DNA of 50,146 nt from Verrucomicrobiaceae bacterium (GCA_027490195.1 JAIXYN010000013.1:1-50146); one strand, 5' to 3'. Counted from the first letter of the stretch, positions 16,842 to 24,743 are shown. Program-made: numbers and translations. Notes: generated by a model from the sequence alone, not told the origin.

Positions 16842-17056
16842 GAGTCCAGCTGGCAGACGGAGCGAAGCGAGATTTTGCCGATGGCCTGCGCTGGTATCGA
16901 AAGCGGAGTGATCAGGCTGCGAATCACTTCATCGAAGAAACGAATAATACCATCGCCAAAATTCTCAAAGCTCCAGCCCGACCAGATAAGGGCAAGTTTC
17001 TTCGCATCTTGTCCAAAGTTCCCAACAGTCCTCCCGATCCCAGTGATGAATGGTGA
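16838..17056 (+). pseudogene. ParE/RelE-type toxin, frameshifted and truncated
   Basis: This frame encodes the first two thirds of a ParE-like toxin (ADGAKRDFADGLRWYRKRS ... HFIEETNNTIAKI). It then ends after an atypical tail KVPNSPPDPSDEW. The expected continuation is partly readable in another frame just before 17081 (PVMNGDHIIAPQA, like the FPY..Y...GD.I core of ParE). The usual last strand and the HxxRxPxYW-type ending are missing. I conclude there is at least one frameshift plus a 3' deletion, so the toxin is probably inactive. Compare the intact toxin at 22208-22504 (97 codons plus stop). Confidence 0.72.
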
Positions 17057-17143
17057 CCACATCATCGCGCCCCAAGCTTGAAGCCATTCGAGCAGCTCTT
17101 GAGGCTGCCGCTTAAATCCCTCTTTTCCTATCTAGTTTTTATC

Positions 17144-18484
17144 ATGGACGTCCTCGTTAACCCTACTGAATCCTCCCTCCTCCGCTTCACTACTGCTGGT
17201 TCCGTCGATGACGGCAAAAGCACTTTGATCGGAAGACTTCTCTACGACTCGAAGTCGATCTTCGAAGACCAGCTTCTTGCCGTCGAAGAATCCTCCAAGC
17301 GTCGTGGCGATGCGCATGTGAATCTCGCGCTGCTCACCGATGGCCTGCGTGCCGAACGCGAGCAGGGCATCACGATTGATGTGGCCTATCGCTACTTCGC
17401 CACGCCAAAGCGCAAATTCATCATCGCCGATACTCCGGGGCACATTCAGTACACGCGCAACATGGTCACCGGTGCCTCCACGGCGGATCTCGCCATTATC
17501 CTGATCGATGCACGTCTCGGTGTCATCGAGCAGACCATGCGCCACACCTTTCTCGCTAGCCTGCTGCGCATCGGCCACATCGTGCTGGCGGTGAACAAGA
17601 TGGACCTCGTGAACTTTGACGAGGCCGTTTATAACAAGATCGTCGCTGACTTCCAGGCCTTCGCCAAAGGACTCGACCAATTGCCGCAGGTCACGCCGAT
17701 CCCCATGAGCGCGCTCAATGGCGACAACGTCGTCGACAAGTCCGAGAGCACCCCGTGGTACACCGGTCCTTCGCTCCTGCAGCATCTTGAAACCGTCCAG
17801 GTGCACAGCGAAACCGCCGCTGACGAAGCGCGCTTCGCCGTGCAGTGGGTCATTCGCCCGATCTCTGATCGCGAAGACGCCAAGCTGGGCAATCTGCATG
17901 ACTACCGTGGCTTCGCCGGCCGCATGGCCAGCGGCACCTTCCGCGTGGGCGATGACGTGCTCGTGTATCCGTCTGAGATGAAGTCGAAGATCACCGGCAT
18001 TCACACCTTTGAAGGCCCGCAGCAGGAGGCCATCCCGCAGTTGAGCTACAGCATCACTGTGGCCGATGAGATCGACACCAGCCGTGGCGGCATGATCGTG
18101 AAGGCCAAAGAGCCGACGCAGACCAGCCATGAGTTTGATGCCATGATCTGCTGGTTTGCCGATAAGAAGACGCTCAAGCCACGCAGCCGCTTCCATCTGC
18201 GCCACACCACCAATGATGTGCGCGCCGTCGTCACGGATGTGCTCTACAAAGTGAACATCAGCACCCTGGAAAAAACCACCGAGAGCAAGGAGTTCTCTCT
18301 CAACGACATCGGCTGCATCCGCATCCGCTGCGCGGCCCCGATCTTCTTCGACCCCTATTCCAAGAACCGCACCACGGGCAGCTTCGTCCTCGTCGATGAA
18401 CAGACGAACAACACCGTGGCCGCTGGCATGATCACTCGATCGCTGACAGATGCAGGTGATGAAGATGCCGAAGTGGCGATCTGA
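17144..18484 (+). CDS. cysN: Sulfate adenylyltransferase subunit 1 (GTPase)
   Basis: Start set at the ATG at 17144 (MDVLVNPTESSLLRFTTAG); the frame is open upstream to 17078 but that part is not family-like. The 446-residue product is an EF-Tu-like GTPase with GSVDDGKST at residues 19-27, DTPGH near residue 100 and NKMD near residue 150, followed by beta-barrel domains 2 and 3. It has no C-terminal APS-kinase (CysC) extension. GTP hydrolysis drives APS formation by CysD. It is separated from cysD by the toxin-antitoxin insertion and may need its own translation start or promoter. Confidence 0.95.
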   Translation: MDVLVNPTESSLLRFTTAGSVDDGKSTLIGRLLYDSKSIFEDQLLAVEESSKRRGDAHVNLALLTDGLRAEREQGITIDVAYRYFATPKRKFIIADTPGHIQYTRNMVTGASTADLAIILIDARLGVIEQTMRHTFLASLLRIGHIVLAVNKMDLVNFDEAVYNKIVADFQAFAKGLDQLPQVTPIPMSALNGDNVVDKSESTPWYTGPSLLQHLETVQVHSETAADEARFAVQWVIRPISDREDAKLGNLHDYRGFAGRMASGTFRVGDDVLVYPSEMKSKITGIHTFEGPQQEAIPQLSYSITVADEIDTSRGGMIVKAKEPTQTSHEFDAMICWFADKKTLKPRSRFHLRHTTNDVRAVVTDVLYKVNISTLEKTTESKEFSLNDIGCIRIRCAAPIFFDPYSKNRTTGSFVLVDEQTNNTVAAGMITRSLTDAGDEDAEVAI

Positions 18485-18506
18485 TTTTCTCGAACGAAAA
18501 TTTTTG
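18484..18506 (+). terminator. Weak candidate terminator after cysN
   Basis: A 6-bp stem ATTTTC (18484-18489) / GAAAAT (18496-18501) with a 6-base loop is followed by a T run ending about 18505. It overlaps the cysN stop codon. The stem is AT-rich and short, so support is limited. Confidence 0.4.
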
Positions 18507-18556
18507 TGAGGCACATGACGCTTGCCAGTCGCTAAACGGCTGGCTTGTATGAGCGC

Positions 18557-19357
18557 ATGCCTGCCCGACCCGCGCTATTACTTGGAGCCCTCTTTGCCGT
18601 CATCGTTTCACCGCTGGCGGCAAATGATGCCAGCATCAATCTCGGTGCCCATGGCCCTGAGCCGGTGGGAGAGTTCAAAGGCGAGGAGTCGGTCGTGCGC
18701 ATGGTGTCGGAGAGGATCGACATCACCTTTGGCAAGACGGAGACTCACGTACACTGCCGCTTCGTGTTCCGCAGCAGCAAAGCGGGGGCGGATGCCGTGC
18801 AGATGCTGGGATTCCCAGACTTCATCACCGAGGCCGACACAGGAACGATTCACTCCATGGTCAGCCGTGTGGATGGCAAGGAGGTGCCTTCCAAGAAGCT
18901 GCGCGGATGGCAGGATTTGGAAAATTCGAAATGTCACCTCGGATCGTCACCTGAAGAAGCGGCGGCGGCTGACTTTTACACCATCACCGTCACGTTTCCG
19001 CCGGATCGCGATGTGATCGTGGAGCGCGAGTACAAAGCCACCAATGGCCGGTCCGTGCTGGGAGACACCTACTTCTCCTACACCACCCGCACCGGCGGCA
19101 GTTGGAAAGGTTCCATCGGCAAGGCCGAGTTCCACGTCACCCTGGATGGCTGGAAGCTCGATGATCTGGCGTTCGAGGACGGCGAGCAAAAGGTGGACCC
19201 ACGTTTACAGCGCAAATACGCCTCGCCCAATTTCAGCGAGTGGAAAGTCGAAGCCCCTGACAAGTTGAGCCTGGTATGGAATAATTTCGAACCCGCCGTG
19301 CACCACACTCGCCAGAACATTCATCTGCAGACCTGGTGTGTGCCGCCGCAGCAGTGA
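18557..19357 (+). CDS. Secreted hypothetical protein
   Basis: Start placed at the ATG at 18557 (MPARPALLLGALFAVIVSPL), which gives a clean signal peptide; an in-frame TTG lies 12 bp upstream. The mature protein of about 240 residues is rich in beta-strand-like segments (RIDITFGKTETHVHCRFVFR, FYTITVTFPPDRDVIVEREY, AEFHVTLDGWKLDDLAF). It resembles the secreted beta-sandwich proteins of the DUF4424 kind, though I am not certain of the family. It follows cysN on the same strand but is preceded by a possible terminator, so is likely a separate unit. Confidence 0.75.
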   Translation: MPARPALLLGALFAVIVSPLAANDASINLGAHGPEPVGEFKGEESVVRMVSERIDITFGKTETHVHCRFVFRSSKAGADAVQMLGFPDFITEADTGTIHSMVSRVDGKEVPSKKLRGWQDLENSKCHLGSSPEEAAAADFYTITVTFPPDRDVIVEREYKATNGRSVLGDTYFSYTTRTGGSWKGSIGKAEFHVTLDGWKLDDLAFEDGEQKVDPRLQRKYASPNFSEWKVEAPDKLSLVWNNFEPAVHHTRQNIHLQTWCVPPQQ

Positions 19358-19367
19358 TCAGCTCTTT

Positions 19368-20264
19368 CTACGCATACCGTCCCGGTCGGTTCGCGGTATC
19401 GTTGCGCACCGCCGGCGCTGGCGCTGGCCGGTGAATCACCTTCTGCGAAGGCAGCCAGCCTTGATCCCGCCACTTGCGCAGCCCGGCCCGCCAGTCCTTG
19501 ATCGCGTTTTGGCCGTTCAGCCACCCGTTCGCCTCCCAGTGGTTGAACATCGAGGCTCCATCGCTGGCTGGCAGTCCGATCTGCGTCGCGTAGGCCTCCA
19601 GCTCGGCTTGGGTTCCACGCGCTGCGTTGGGCTCTGCGCTGCAGGGAAACTCCAGGCATTGGAGGCTGATGCGCGGGTCCGCTTTGTTCAGCCAGTTCAG
19701 CAGTCTCGCACGGCTGAGGCGCTTTTGTTTCAGCTCGCACCAGGCGGTGCATTTCCCCAGTTCCGCCGGGATGTCGAGGGCTTGATACGCCGGGTTCGTG
19801 GCGAGGTGCGCGAGCCACAGCGCGTCATCCACCGGCAGTCCACGGCGTTTGGGTTTCTGGGTCGCTGACAGGCATTGCGCTGCCGAAAGCTGCGCTGCTT
19901 GGCCTAAACCCGTGTCGGCCTCACGTACGCACGCGGGCGCGCGCCCTTGTGCAGGTGTGGGGGCGTGTGGGTGGGCGGGGGAAAGGGGAGTCTGAGGGGA
20001 AAGGGGGAGGGAGGGAGAGAGGGGGAGAGGTGTTTTGTTTTCAGACGATTCAGCCGCATCCAGACGCTCCAAGACGGGTTCAGATGCTGGTAAGACGTTT
20101 TCAGACGCGCGCAGATGCTGTGACTCATAGTAGCGGCGGTTCCTTTCGGAACGTCTGCTGGCCTTGGATGGCTCCGCATCCACGATAACGCCACCCTCGG
20201 GGGTGAGTTCAAAGCGCCGGCCCGAGGCGAGCAGCGCGGCAATCATTTCCGTCGGGATCACCAT
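19368..20264 (-). CDS. Phage-type replication protein-like, possible element remnant
   Basis: Start set at 20264 (MVIPTEMIAALLASGRRFEL); the upstream extension to 20447 overlaps the neighbouring gene's end and looks spurious. The product has 298 residues. A basic segment (SKASRRSERNRRYYESQ) is followed by a low-complexity Pro/Ser/Leu linker at about residues 75-110, encoded by a G-rich tract. The C-terminal third (IGLPASDGASMFNHWEANGW ... IKDWRAGLRKWRDQGWLPSQK) resembles the tail of phage replisome-organiser or helicase-loader proteins. Paired ATACC motifs lie just upstream. It sits downstream of an HNH endonuclease gene. Confidence 0.6.
   Translation of the reverse strand: MVIPTEMIAALLASGRRFELTPEGGVIVDAEPSKASRRSERNRRYYESQHLRASENVLPASEPVLERLDAAESSENKTPLPLSPSLPLSPQTPLSPAHPHAPTPAQGRAPACVREADTGLGQAAQLSAAQCLSATQKPKRRGLPVDDALWLAHLATNPAYQALDIPAELGKCTAWCELKQKRLSRARLLNWLNKADPRISLQCLEFPCSAEPNAARGTQAELEAYATQIGLPASDGASMFNHWEANGWLNGQNAIKDWRAGLRKWRDQGWLPSQKVIHRPAPAPAVRNDTANRPGRYA
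19957..20031 (+). other. G-rich purine tract with G-quadruplex potential
   Basis: On the + strand this stretch is almost all purine, with at least six runs of three or more G (GGGGGAAAGGGGAG, AGGGGAAAGGGGGAGGG and more). It lies inside the linker-coding part of the replication-like gene, in the non-template strand. It could form a G-quadruplex; no experimental support is available. Confidence 0.6.
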
Positions 20265-20275
20265 AGTTATAGAAT

Positions 20276-20290
20276 GGTATGAAGTGGTAT
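20276..20290 (-). promoter_or_regulatory. Paired ATACC motif upstream of replication-like gene
   Basis: On the minus strand, ATACC occurs twice exactly 10 bp apart (GGTAT at 20276-20280 and 20286-20290 on the + strand), 12 bp upstream of the chosen start codon. A one-turn spacing on the same DNA face suggests a repressor operator or short iteron. The same arrangement recurs at 21074-21088. Confidence 0.5.
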
Positions 20291-20304
20291 TTATAAAGCC
20301 GAGT

Positions 20305-20946
20305 TTAGCTCCCGTAAACATGGACTTTTTCCAGGTGCCTTTCCAGATGCTCCGGATAACCGTTCGAAGCCCTGGGATGCAGGCGCTCATGGCAGGGGCG
20401 GCAGATCGCCACCAGCTCGAAGAGGAGCTCATCACCCACATGGGCATAGGTCAGATGGTGGACTTCCGTGGCCCGAGCCTCCCAACACCCTTCGCAAGTG
20501 ACGAAGGCCCTCCTAAAAACGCGCTCGCGCACGGACCGCCAGTCAGCAGACGCCAGATAGCGGTGATAGACAGCCCGCCACTCCGCCTTCCGCCTGGCGA
20601 TGGCAGCTTCCCGGCACTGCCCGTAGGCAGCAGCGCCCTCGCGGAGGCGACTCTGGTACAGCTCCTCATTCCACGGCGGGCACCTCTCGCGGTTGGGGAC
20701 GCTGGAGTGCGGGAGTGAATGGCTGAGTTTCTGGCCGCAGTCAGCACACTGAATGCGATAGAAAGGCTTGCCGTCCGTCTGAAGTGCCACACGAGGCTCC
20801 TGCCGCAGATGATCGCAATGTCGCTGCCTAGCCACCTCCGCGCTGATCTCACGGCTGTTGATTTTCAGCGAGGGAAACAGCCACTTGCGGCGCATGGGAC
20901 GTGGCTGGGTGGTCTCTTCCATGATGATGGGCAGGTGTGTTTCCAT
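20305..20946 (-). CDS. HNH endonuclease family protein
   Basis: Start set at the ATG at 20946 (METHLPIIMEETTQPRP); an in-frame TTG at 21033 runs into a duplicated sequence and is unlikely. The product has 213 residues. A Cys pair in IQCADCGQKLSHS suggests an N-terminal zinc ribbon. The HNH core is C-terminal: CEGCWEARATEVHHLTY, then ICRPCHERLHP, giving the paired CxxC zinc ligands, the HH and the final H. It is likely a homing-type or phage-type endonuclease. The replication-like gene follows after 40 bp on the same strand, consistent with a small mobile or prophage remnant. Confidence 0.82.
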   Translation of the reverse strand: METHLPIIMEETTQPRPMRRKWLFPSLKINSREISAEVARQRHCDHLRQEPRVALQTDGKPFYRIQCADCGQKLSHSLPHSSVPNRERCPPWNEELYQSRLREGAAAYGQCREAAIARRKAEWRAVYHRYLASADWRSVRERVFRRAFVTCEGCWEARATEVHHLTYAHVGDELLFELVAICRPCHERLHPRASNGYPEHLERHLEKVHVYGS

Positions 20947-21007
20947 AGGTGTCTGGAGGCAATGCTGAAACCGGTTTTGATGCACAGGATGAACGGCGTT
21001 TTTTTCT

Positions 21008-21092
21008 TCCAAACGCCGGCCCGAGGCGGGCAACGAGGCGCTCGTTAGGTGATAATCACCGTGGGCATATCATGGTATGTAACGGTATTTAA
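21008..21092 (-). repeat. Duplicated 5' region of the replication-like gene
   Basis: This block is a diverged direct copy of 20207-20292, the promoter, ATACC pair and first 19 codons of the replication-like gene. Shared landmarks in order are CGCCGGCCCGAGGCG, then ATCACC at the start-codon region, then ATGGTATG and GGTATTTA. A base change replaces the ATG and an in-frame TAA follows a few codons later in the copy, so it cannot make that protein. The paired ATACC motif is kept (GGTAT at 21074-21078 and 21084-21088) and may now drive the HNH gene. Confidence 0.65.
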
Positions 21093-21275
21093 TCAAGAGA
21101 TTTTGACCTGATTTCACGATCTCGTCCCGGCCTGTGTGCAAGAACTTGCAACAGGAAGCAAATCAGTGCAGGCGCGGGCAAAATGACTGGCGTGATTGGC
21201 GCTCAGGTGAGGCTGGGTATCGCTCCTTTGCGCCTCCCGAAAAGCCAGTCGTGCTCTGCCAAAGAAAACGGGCCA

Positions 21276-21444
21276 GGAGCGCGGGCCTCCGAGCCCGCAG
21301 CACGCCGCAAGCACACACGATTATGAATCGTCTCTGACGCCATCGCTCGCTCGTTCCCGGAGCGCTCGTGATTCCGCTGTTCGGCCTGTAGCCACACCCG
21401 CTTCGTGCAAGCGGCCAGCTGCGGACTCAGGAGGTCCGCGCTCC
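21276..21444. repeat. Inverted-repeat intergenic element
   Basis: Arms 21276-21301 (GGAGCGCGGGCCTCCGAGCC...) and 21418-21444 (GCTGCGGACTCAGGAGGTCC...) are complementary at most positions, each also being partly self-complementary. Outside the arms no gene is supported between 21093 and 21600. Minus-strand open frames across it look like repeat read-through rather than proteins. Confidence 0.5.
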
Positions 21445-21600
21445 AGGAATCTTTCCGCCTGCAACGCTTCATTCCGCGATGCACGCTCTTGACTGAGTGC
21501 CATTCATGCCTGGCATCATTTGATGGTCACCATTGTATGCTCTAACCGCATCCCCGTGCCACACAGCATGGTTGCGGCCTGCCAGACGGTGTGGCAGCCT

Positions 21601-21867
21601 ATGGCCGACATGAACGCATTCTCCAGCCTCGAAAGGATGCTCGATCCCGCCCGTCCGTGTTTCACGGCTGAAACGGCGGCAAACATCGTTCAAATCGAAC
21701 CCGACGCTGCCAAAACGGCCCGCATGGAAGAACTGGCGGCCAAGGCCAACGAGGGGCGGCTCGCTCGCGATGAGGAGTCCGAGTACTGGAGCTACATCTA
21801 TGCAGGCAAGATGATGTCGGTTCTCATACTTCAGGCCAGGCTCTTTCTGAAACGCCAGGCTGCATGA
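21601..21867 (+). CDS. Small conserved hypothetical protein
   Basis: Start placed at the ATG at 21601 (MADMNAFSSLERML); an earlier in-frame ATG at 21520 would add sequence that does not look family-like. The product has 88 residues. The second half (ARMEELAAKANEGRLARDEE ... YWSYIYAGKMMSVLILQARL) follows a pattern I recognise from short PVC and cyanobacterial proteins that often sit next to HNH or toxin genes; function unknown. No nuclease partner is directly downstream here. Instead a repeat tail and a toxin-antitoxin pair follow, and an HNH gene lies 650 bp upstream on the other strand. Confidence 0.7.
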   Translation: MADMNAFSSLERMLDPARPCFTAETAANIVQIEPDAAKTARMEELAAKANEGRLARDEESEYWSYIYAGKMMSVLILQARLFLKRQAA

Positions 21868-21980
21868 CGAAAGCCCGTTGGGCTTTGGGGGACGGGGAAG
21901 GTTTTGCGCTCTGAGATCACACCCGTGGGGTGGAAAACTTCGAGGTGGATTTCGAAGGGAAATTGAGGATGGTTCGTTCC

Positions 21981-22211
21981 ATGAGCACGGCCACCTTGAC
22001 CCAGTCTTTGTTCTTGTTGCCAGTCGCCGAACGTGTGGCGCTGGCGGACAGGCTTTATGCCAGCGTGCCGGAAGACTGGCAGAAGACCGTCGATCAGGCC
22101 TGGCTGGAGGAGGCGACGCGGCGTTCGGAGGAGATGGATGCCGATCCGAGTTTGGAACTGTCGCATGAGGACTTCATGGCCGGACTCAAGATCAATCGTG
22201 ATCGTCGATGA
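21981..22211 (+). CDS. Addiction-module antitoxin (TIGR02574-like)
   Basis: Start set at the ATG at 21981 (MSTATLTQSLFLLPVAERV). The 76-residue acidic protein has the family's N-terminal helix (LPVAERVALADRLYASVPED) and DQAWLEEATRRSEEMDA segment. The C-terminus ends in basic residues. It overlaps the toxin start by 4 bp. The antitoxin should neutralise the downstream toxin and autorepress the pair. It is the intact counterpart of the pair at 16575-17056, but the two are clearly diverged. Confidence 0.85.
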   Translation: MSTATLTQSLFLLPVAERVALADRLYASVPEDWQKTVDQAWLEEATRRSEEMDADPSLELSHEDFMAGLKINRDRR

Positions 22212-22504
22212 AGCTGAGCTTTCACCGGCGGGTTCAGGCGGAGGTCGATGAGGCAGTGGATTGGTATGAGGAGCAGAGTGCAGGACTGGGAGAAGATTTC
22301 TTCGCGAAGTTCAAGGATGCCCTGGCTCAGATAGAAGCGCGCCCGGAAGGTTTCAGTTTCTGGCTGGCTTCATCCTCCGTCCGGCGGGTGAAGTTGCGGC
22401 GCTTCCCCTACGACGTGCTCTATGAGATTCGACCTGGGCGGGTTCGCGTTCTCTGTCTGCGTCATGAAAAAAGACATCCGCGTTACGGGGTCGGGAGATC
22501 GTAA
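22208..22504 (+). CDS. ParE/RelE-family toxin
   Basis: A 98-residue toxin of normal size. It begins MKLSFHRRVQAEVDEAVDWY, the classical ParE N-terminal strand and helix. The core VRRVKLRRFPYDVLYEIRPG and the end VRVLCLRHEKRHPRYG are intact, so the protein appears functional. Whether it poisons gyrase (ParE-like) or cleaves mRNA (RelE-like) is not clear from sequence. It is translationally coupled to the antitoxin. Confidence 0.87.
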   Translation: MKLSFHRRVQAEVDEAVDWYEEQSAGLGEDFFAKFKDALAQIEARPEGFSFWLASSSVRRVKLRRFPYDVLYEIRPGRVRVLCLRHEKRHPRYGVGRS

Positions 22505-22540
22505 TTTTTCATGGACCGGATCGCGTTGTGCCGTCGTGCT

Positions 22541-22557
22541 GGACCCCAACGGGGTCC
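22541..22557. repeat. Short perfect hairpin GGACCCC-AAC-GGGGTCC
   Basis: A 7-bp perfect stem with a 3-base AAC loop, 36 bp after the toxin stop. The same stem/loop geometry (7 bp, loop AAC or GTT) recurs inside the 222-bp repeat at 22635-22651, 22693-22709, 24888-24904 and 24946-24962. It could act as a terminator but lacks a T run. Confidence 0.6.
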
Positions 22558-22563
22558 CGTCAT

Positions 22564-22810
22564 GCAGCCCAAGGGTGCCGAGCCTTGGCGAGTGCTCCCT
22601 TGGGAATCCAACCCCACCGCCCCCTCACGTTCCCGGACCGCAACGCGGTCCCGTCACGGGTGCCGCGCTGCCGCTGGGACGCTCGGGTGACGGAACCTCG
22701 TTGAGGTTCATGCTCCTGCGGGGATCGTGGGTGGCGCGGTTCCCAGGAGAGCACTCGCTATCGCTCGGCACTCCTGGGCTGCTTGACGAAAGCCCCTTGG
22801 GCTTTGGGGT
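22564..22810. repeat. Nested-palindrome repeat, copy 1
   Basis: The part 22589-22810 (222 bp) is repeated at 24841-25062 with roughly 85-90% identity by eye. The element is a nested palindrome. The outer arm from 22564 (GCAGCCCAAGGGTGCCGAGC...) is complementary to the arm ending at 22782 (...GCTCGGCACTCCTGGGCTGC). Inner hairpins are at 22635-22651 and 22693-22709. It ends with GACGAAAGCCCCTTGGGCTTTGGGG, a short palindrome also found at 21867-21891 after the small conserved gene. This explains the whole 22505-22893 gap; no gene is supported in it. Confidence 0.8.
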
Positions 22811-22893
22811 CTGAGTGAGACGGAGCAGATTAGGAGGCAGTTTTTGATTCTTTGCGCCCTGAGCCCATCCTCCCGGGACCGCAGCATTCAAAT

Positions 22894-23967
22894 TCATGAA
22901 GTGATGCGCGACCATAGAGCCAGCAAACGGTCGCCTAAAGCTGGGTTCCTCATGACTCCATAACCGATCAGGCCCGCCACCATCAACAAAAGCGTCCCAA
23001 AATAAATGGCTAGCAGTCCCAGCGAAGCCGCGATCCCCGTCGGTTTCTGCTTTTGCTCCGTCAGATGATGACGCGCTATTTCTGCCAGGTTCGCCACGGA
23101 GACGGCATGCGGGGAAAAGACATCTTCAATGGTGCGAAACAAGCCCAGCGCCTGCTCGGGTCGTACGCTGCCATCAGGAGGCAGCTGGGTGGAGATGTCG
23201 CGTTCACGCAGCTTGATGCGCATCTTGCGCTGGCGCCAGGCGACGGAGGCTTGAAACGCCGTCAGGGCGATGACCACGATGGGGGAGAGATCCGCCACCT
23301 TGAGCAGAAAGAACACGAAGCCGACCCAGGAGAGAAAACCGAAGAGCATCGAAGTCCAGCGCCAGCGGCAGAACAGCACAATTTCGAAAAAGCGACCGCC
23401 GTCGAGCGGCTTGATTGGCAGCAGGTTGATCCCGTTGATGAGAATGAGCATGAAGGCGGTTTCCTTCATCCATGGATGACCACCGCCCGCTGCCTGCATG
23501 AGCAAGGGCAGACCGATCAGGATGCCGGGCAGCGGACCCGCGAGGATCATCACCACTTCCTGCCAGGGCTGCACATCCGTTTTCCTTCCTTTCACAGCGG
23601 CTCCAAAAAACGGAATGAAAAACATGGAGACATCCTTGTAGCCAAAGTACTTCATCGCCAGGAAGTGGCCGGACTCGTGCACGAACAGCACACCCACGAT
23701 TACGGCCAGGCTCATCACTGTGTCAGCGCCATTGTCCGAGTCACGCCACGCGAGCCAGCCCACGAACAAAGCAAGCGTGATCAAAAAGGTGGTGGTTTTC
23801 TTGCGGATGCTCTGGGTTTCTTTTCCGAGCAGCTTTTGATTCAGCAGGTGAAACGCTTCTTGATGACGCGGGTCCCTGAAGGGAGCCGCTTCAGCTGGAA
23901 CCGCCTCGTTCGAAACCTCAACATGGGGCGCCAGCGTTGCTGGACTGGGATAGGGATCAGGGAGCAT
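22894..23967 (-). CDS. Site-2 protease-like membrane metalloprotease (M50)
   Basis: A 357-residue polytopic protein. The zinc motif HESGH is at residues 97-101, inside a membrane segment. The third ligand is in NLLPIKPLDGGRF (Asp189). There are about six hydrophobic segments plus a C-terminal pair at about 315-340. A soluble stretch at about 235-310 lies between. M50 proteases cut membrane-spanning substrates such as anti-sigma factors. Here the substrate is unknown and no PDZ domain is seen. The gene stands alone; its neighbour 24024-24581 on the same strand lies 56 bp upstream. Confidence 0.9.
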   Translation of the reverse strand: MLPDPYPSPATLAPHVEVSNEAVPAEAAPFRDPRHQEAFHLLNQKLLGKETQSIRKKTTTFLITLALFVGWLAWRDSDNGADTVMSLAVIVGVLFVHESGHFLAMKYFGYKDVSMFFIPFFGAAVKGRKTDVQPWQEVVMILAGPLPGILIGLPLLMQAAGGGHPWMKETAFMLILINGINLLPIKPLDGGRFFEIVLFCRWRWTSMLFGFLSWVGFVFFLLKVADLSPIVVIALTAFQASVAWRQRKMRIKLRERDISTQLPPDGSVRPEQALGLFRTIEDVFSPHAVSVANLAEIARHHLTEQKQKPTGIAASLGLLAIYFGTLLLMVAGLIGYGVMRNPALGDRLLALWSRITS

Positions 23968-24023
23968 GCGGGATCATCCTAGGCGTCCTGAGGTGCTTGT
24001 CGAGCATGCTGGAGAGAAGCATG

Positions 24024-24581
24024 TTAAATTGTCGTCGATGGGGAAACGGTGGGGGATCCACCTTGGGAAGCAGGCTGGCGGTGGAGAAGATGCTGCTCTT
24101 CAGAAAGAATCTTTTGCTCAATCAGCCGTGCAAGGAATTCGGGATAACCGGAAACGATCCAAGAAACTTTGACCGTCTTGCCGTTCTGTTTGACTGAAAA
24201 CTGCTTCTGATCCACTGCCACGATGAGATCAAACGGTAGAGAAAAATGAATCATGCGGTCCTGCCCGATGAGAGACTGGGCCAGCAGCCATTCTTCATTC
24301 AACACGAGCCGGTAAGTCCAGTAGTGAACCAGCACGCCAAACAACAGCACGGCACCCACTAAAACGAACCGGCCTGCAAGGCGGTCATCGGGATCGGGGT
24401 CCTGCAGGGCAAAGACTGCAAAGGTGGAAAAGAATCCCAGAGGAATGATTGGAAGAAGCCTCGCGAACAAAGTGATTCGGCCTTCTCGTCCATTCATTCT
24501 CTGTTCTGCAAACTGCCGCACGGTTTTGGCGATGAGCAGCATCACGAGCGCGGTTAGTAAATGGGAGATGAGATGGCTCAC
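24024..24581 (-). CDS. Membrane protein, unknown function
   Basis: A 185-residue protein with hydrophobic segments at about residues 4-20, 38-60 and 70-90, then a soluble C-terminal part of about 90 residues with beta-strand character (MIHFSLPFDLIVAVDQKQFS, KTVKVSWIVSG). The layout of membrane hairpin plus beta-rich domain recalls PH-like membrane proteins, but no family is certain. It is immediately upstream of the M50 protease gene on the same strand and may be co-transcribed with it. Confidence 0.7.
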   Translation of the reverse strand: MSHLISHLLTALVMLLIAKTVRQFAEQRMNGREGRITLFARLLPIIPLGFFSTFAVFALQDPDPDDRLAGRFVLVGAVLLFGVLVHYWTYRLVLNEEWLLAQSLIGQDRMIHFSLPFDLIVAVDQKQFSVKQNGKTVKVSWIVSGYPEFLARLIEQKILSEEQHLLHRQPASQGGSPTVSPSTTI

Positions 24582-24680
24582 GTGGCGTCAATGGTTGGGT
24601 GGCCTTTTTGACGCGGCCTGAGTGGCACTTCAATGCTTTTGCACACGGTATTGTGTGCCAACGGCATCGCTACAAACAAA

Positions 24681-24712
24681 GAGAGCGAACCCTGAGGTTC
24701 GCCCTCCTGTTT
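24681..24712 (-). terminator. Hairpin downstream of the nrdA-tail fragment
   Basis: On the minus strand GCGAACC-TCA-GGGTTCGC, then TCTCTTTGTTTG, gives a 7-8 bp stem and a T-rich tail. It lies about 40 bp beyond the end of the detached nrdA 3' copy, so it may be the original terminator of an nrdA gene that once ended here. Confidence 0.55.
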
Positions 24713-24743
24713 GAACTTAACTACTGGGCGCTCCTCCTGACAC

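Noticed and set aside
17132..18514. 460-codon minus-strand frame
   Set aside because: Antisense to cysN; no domain.
21203..21503. Short minus-strand frames
   Set aside because: They read through an inverted-repeat element and have no protein-like pattern.
22560..22915. Short minus-strand frames in the 222-bp repeat
   Set aside because: The same translated strings appear in both repeat copies because the DNA is repeated; the hairpins explain the sequence better than coding.
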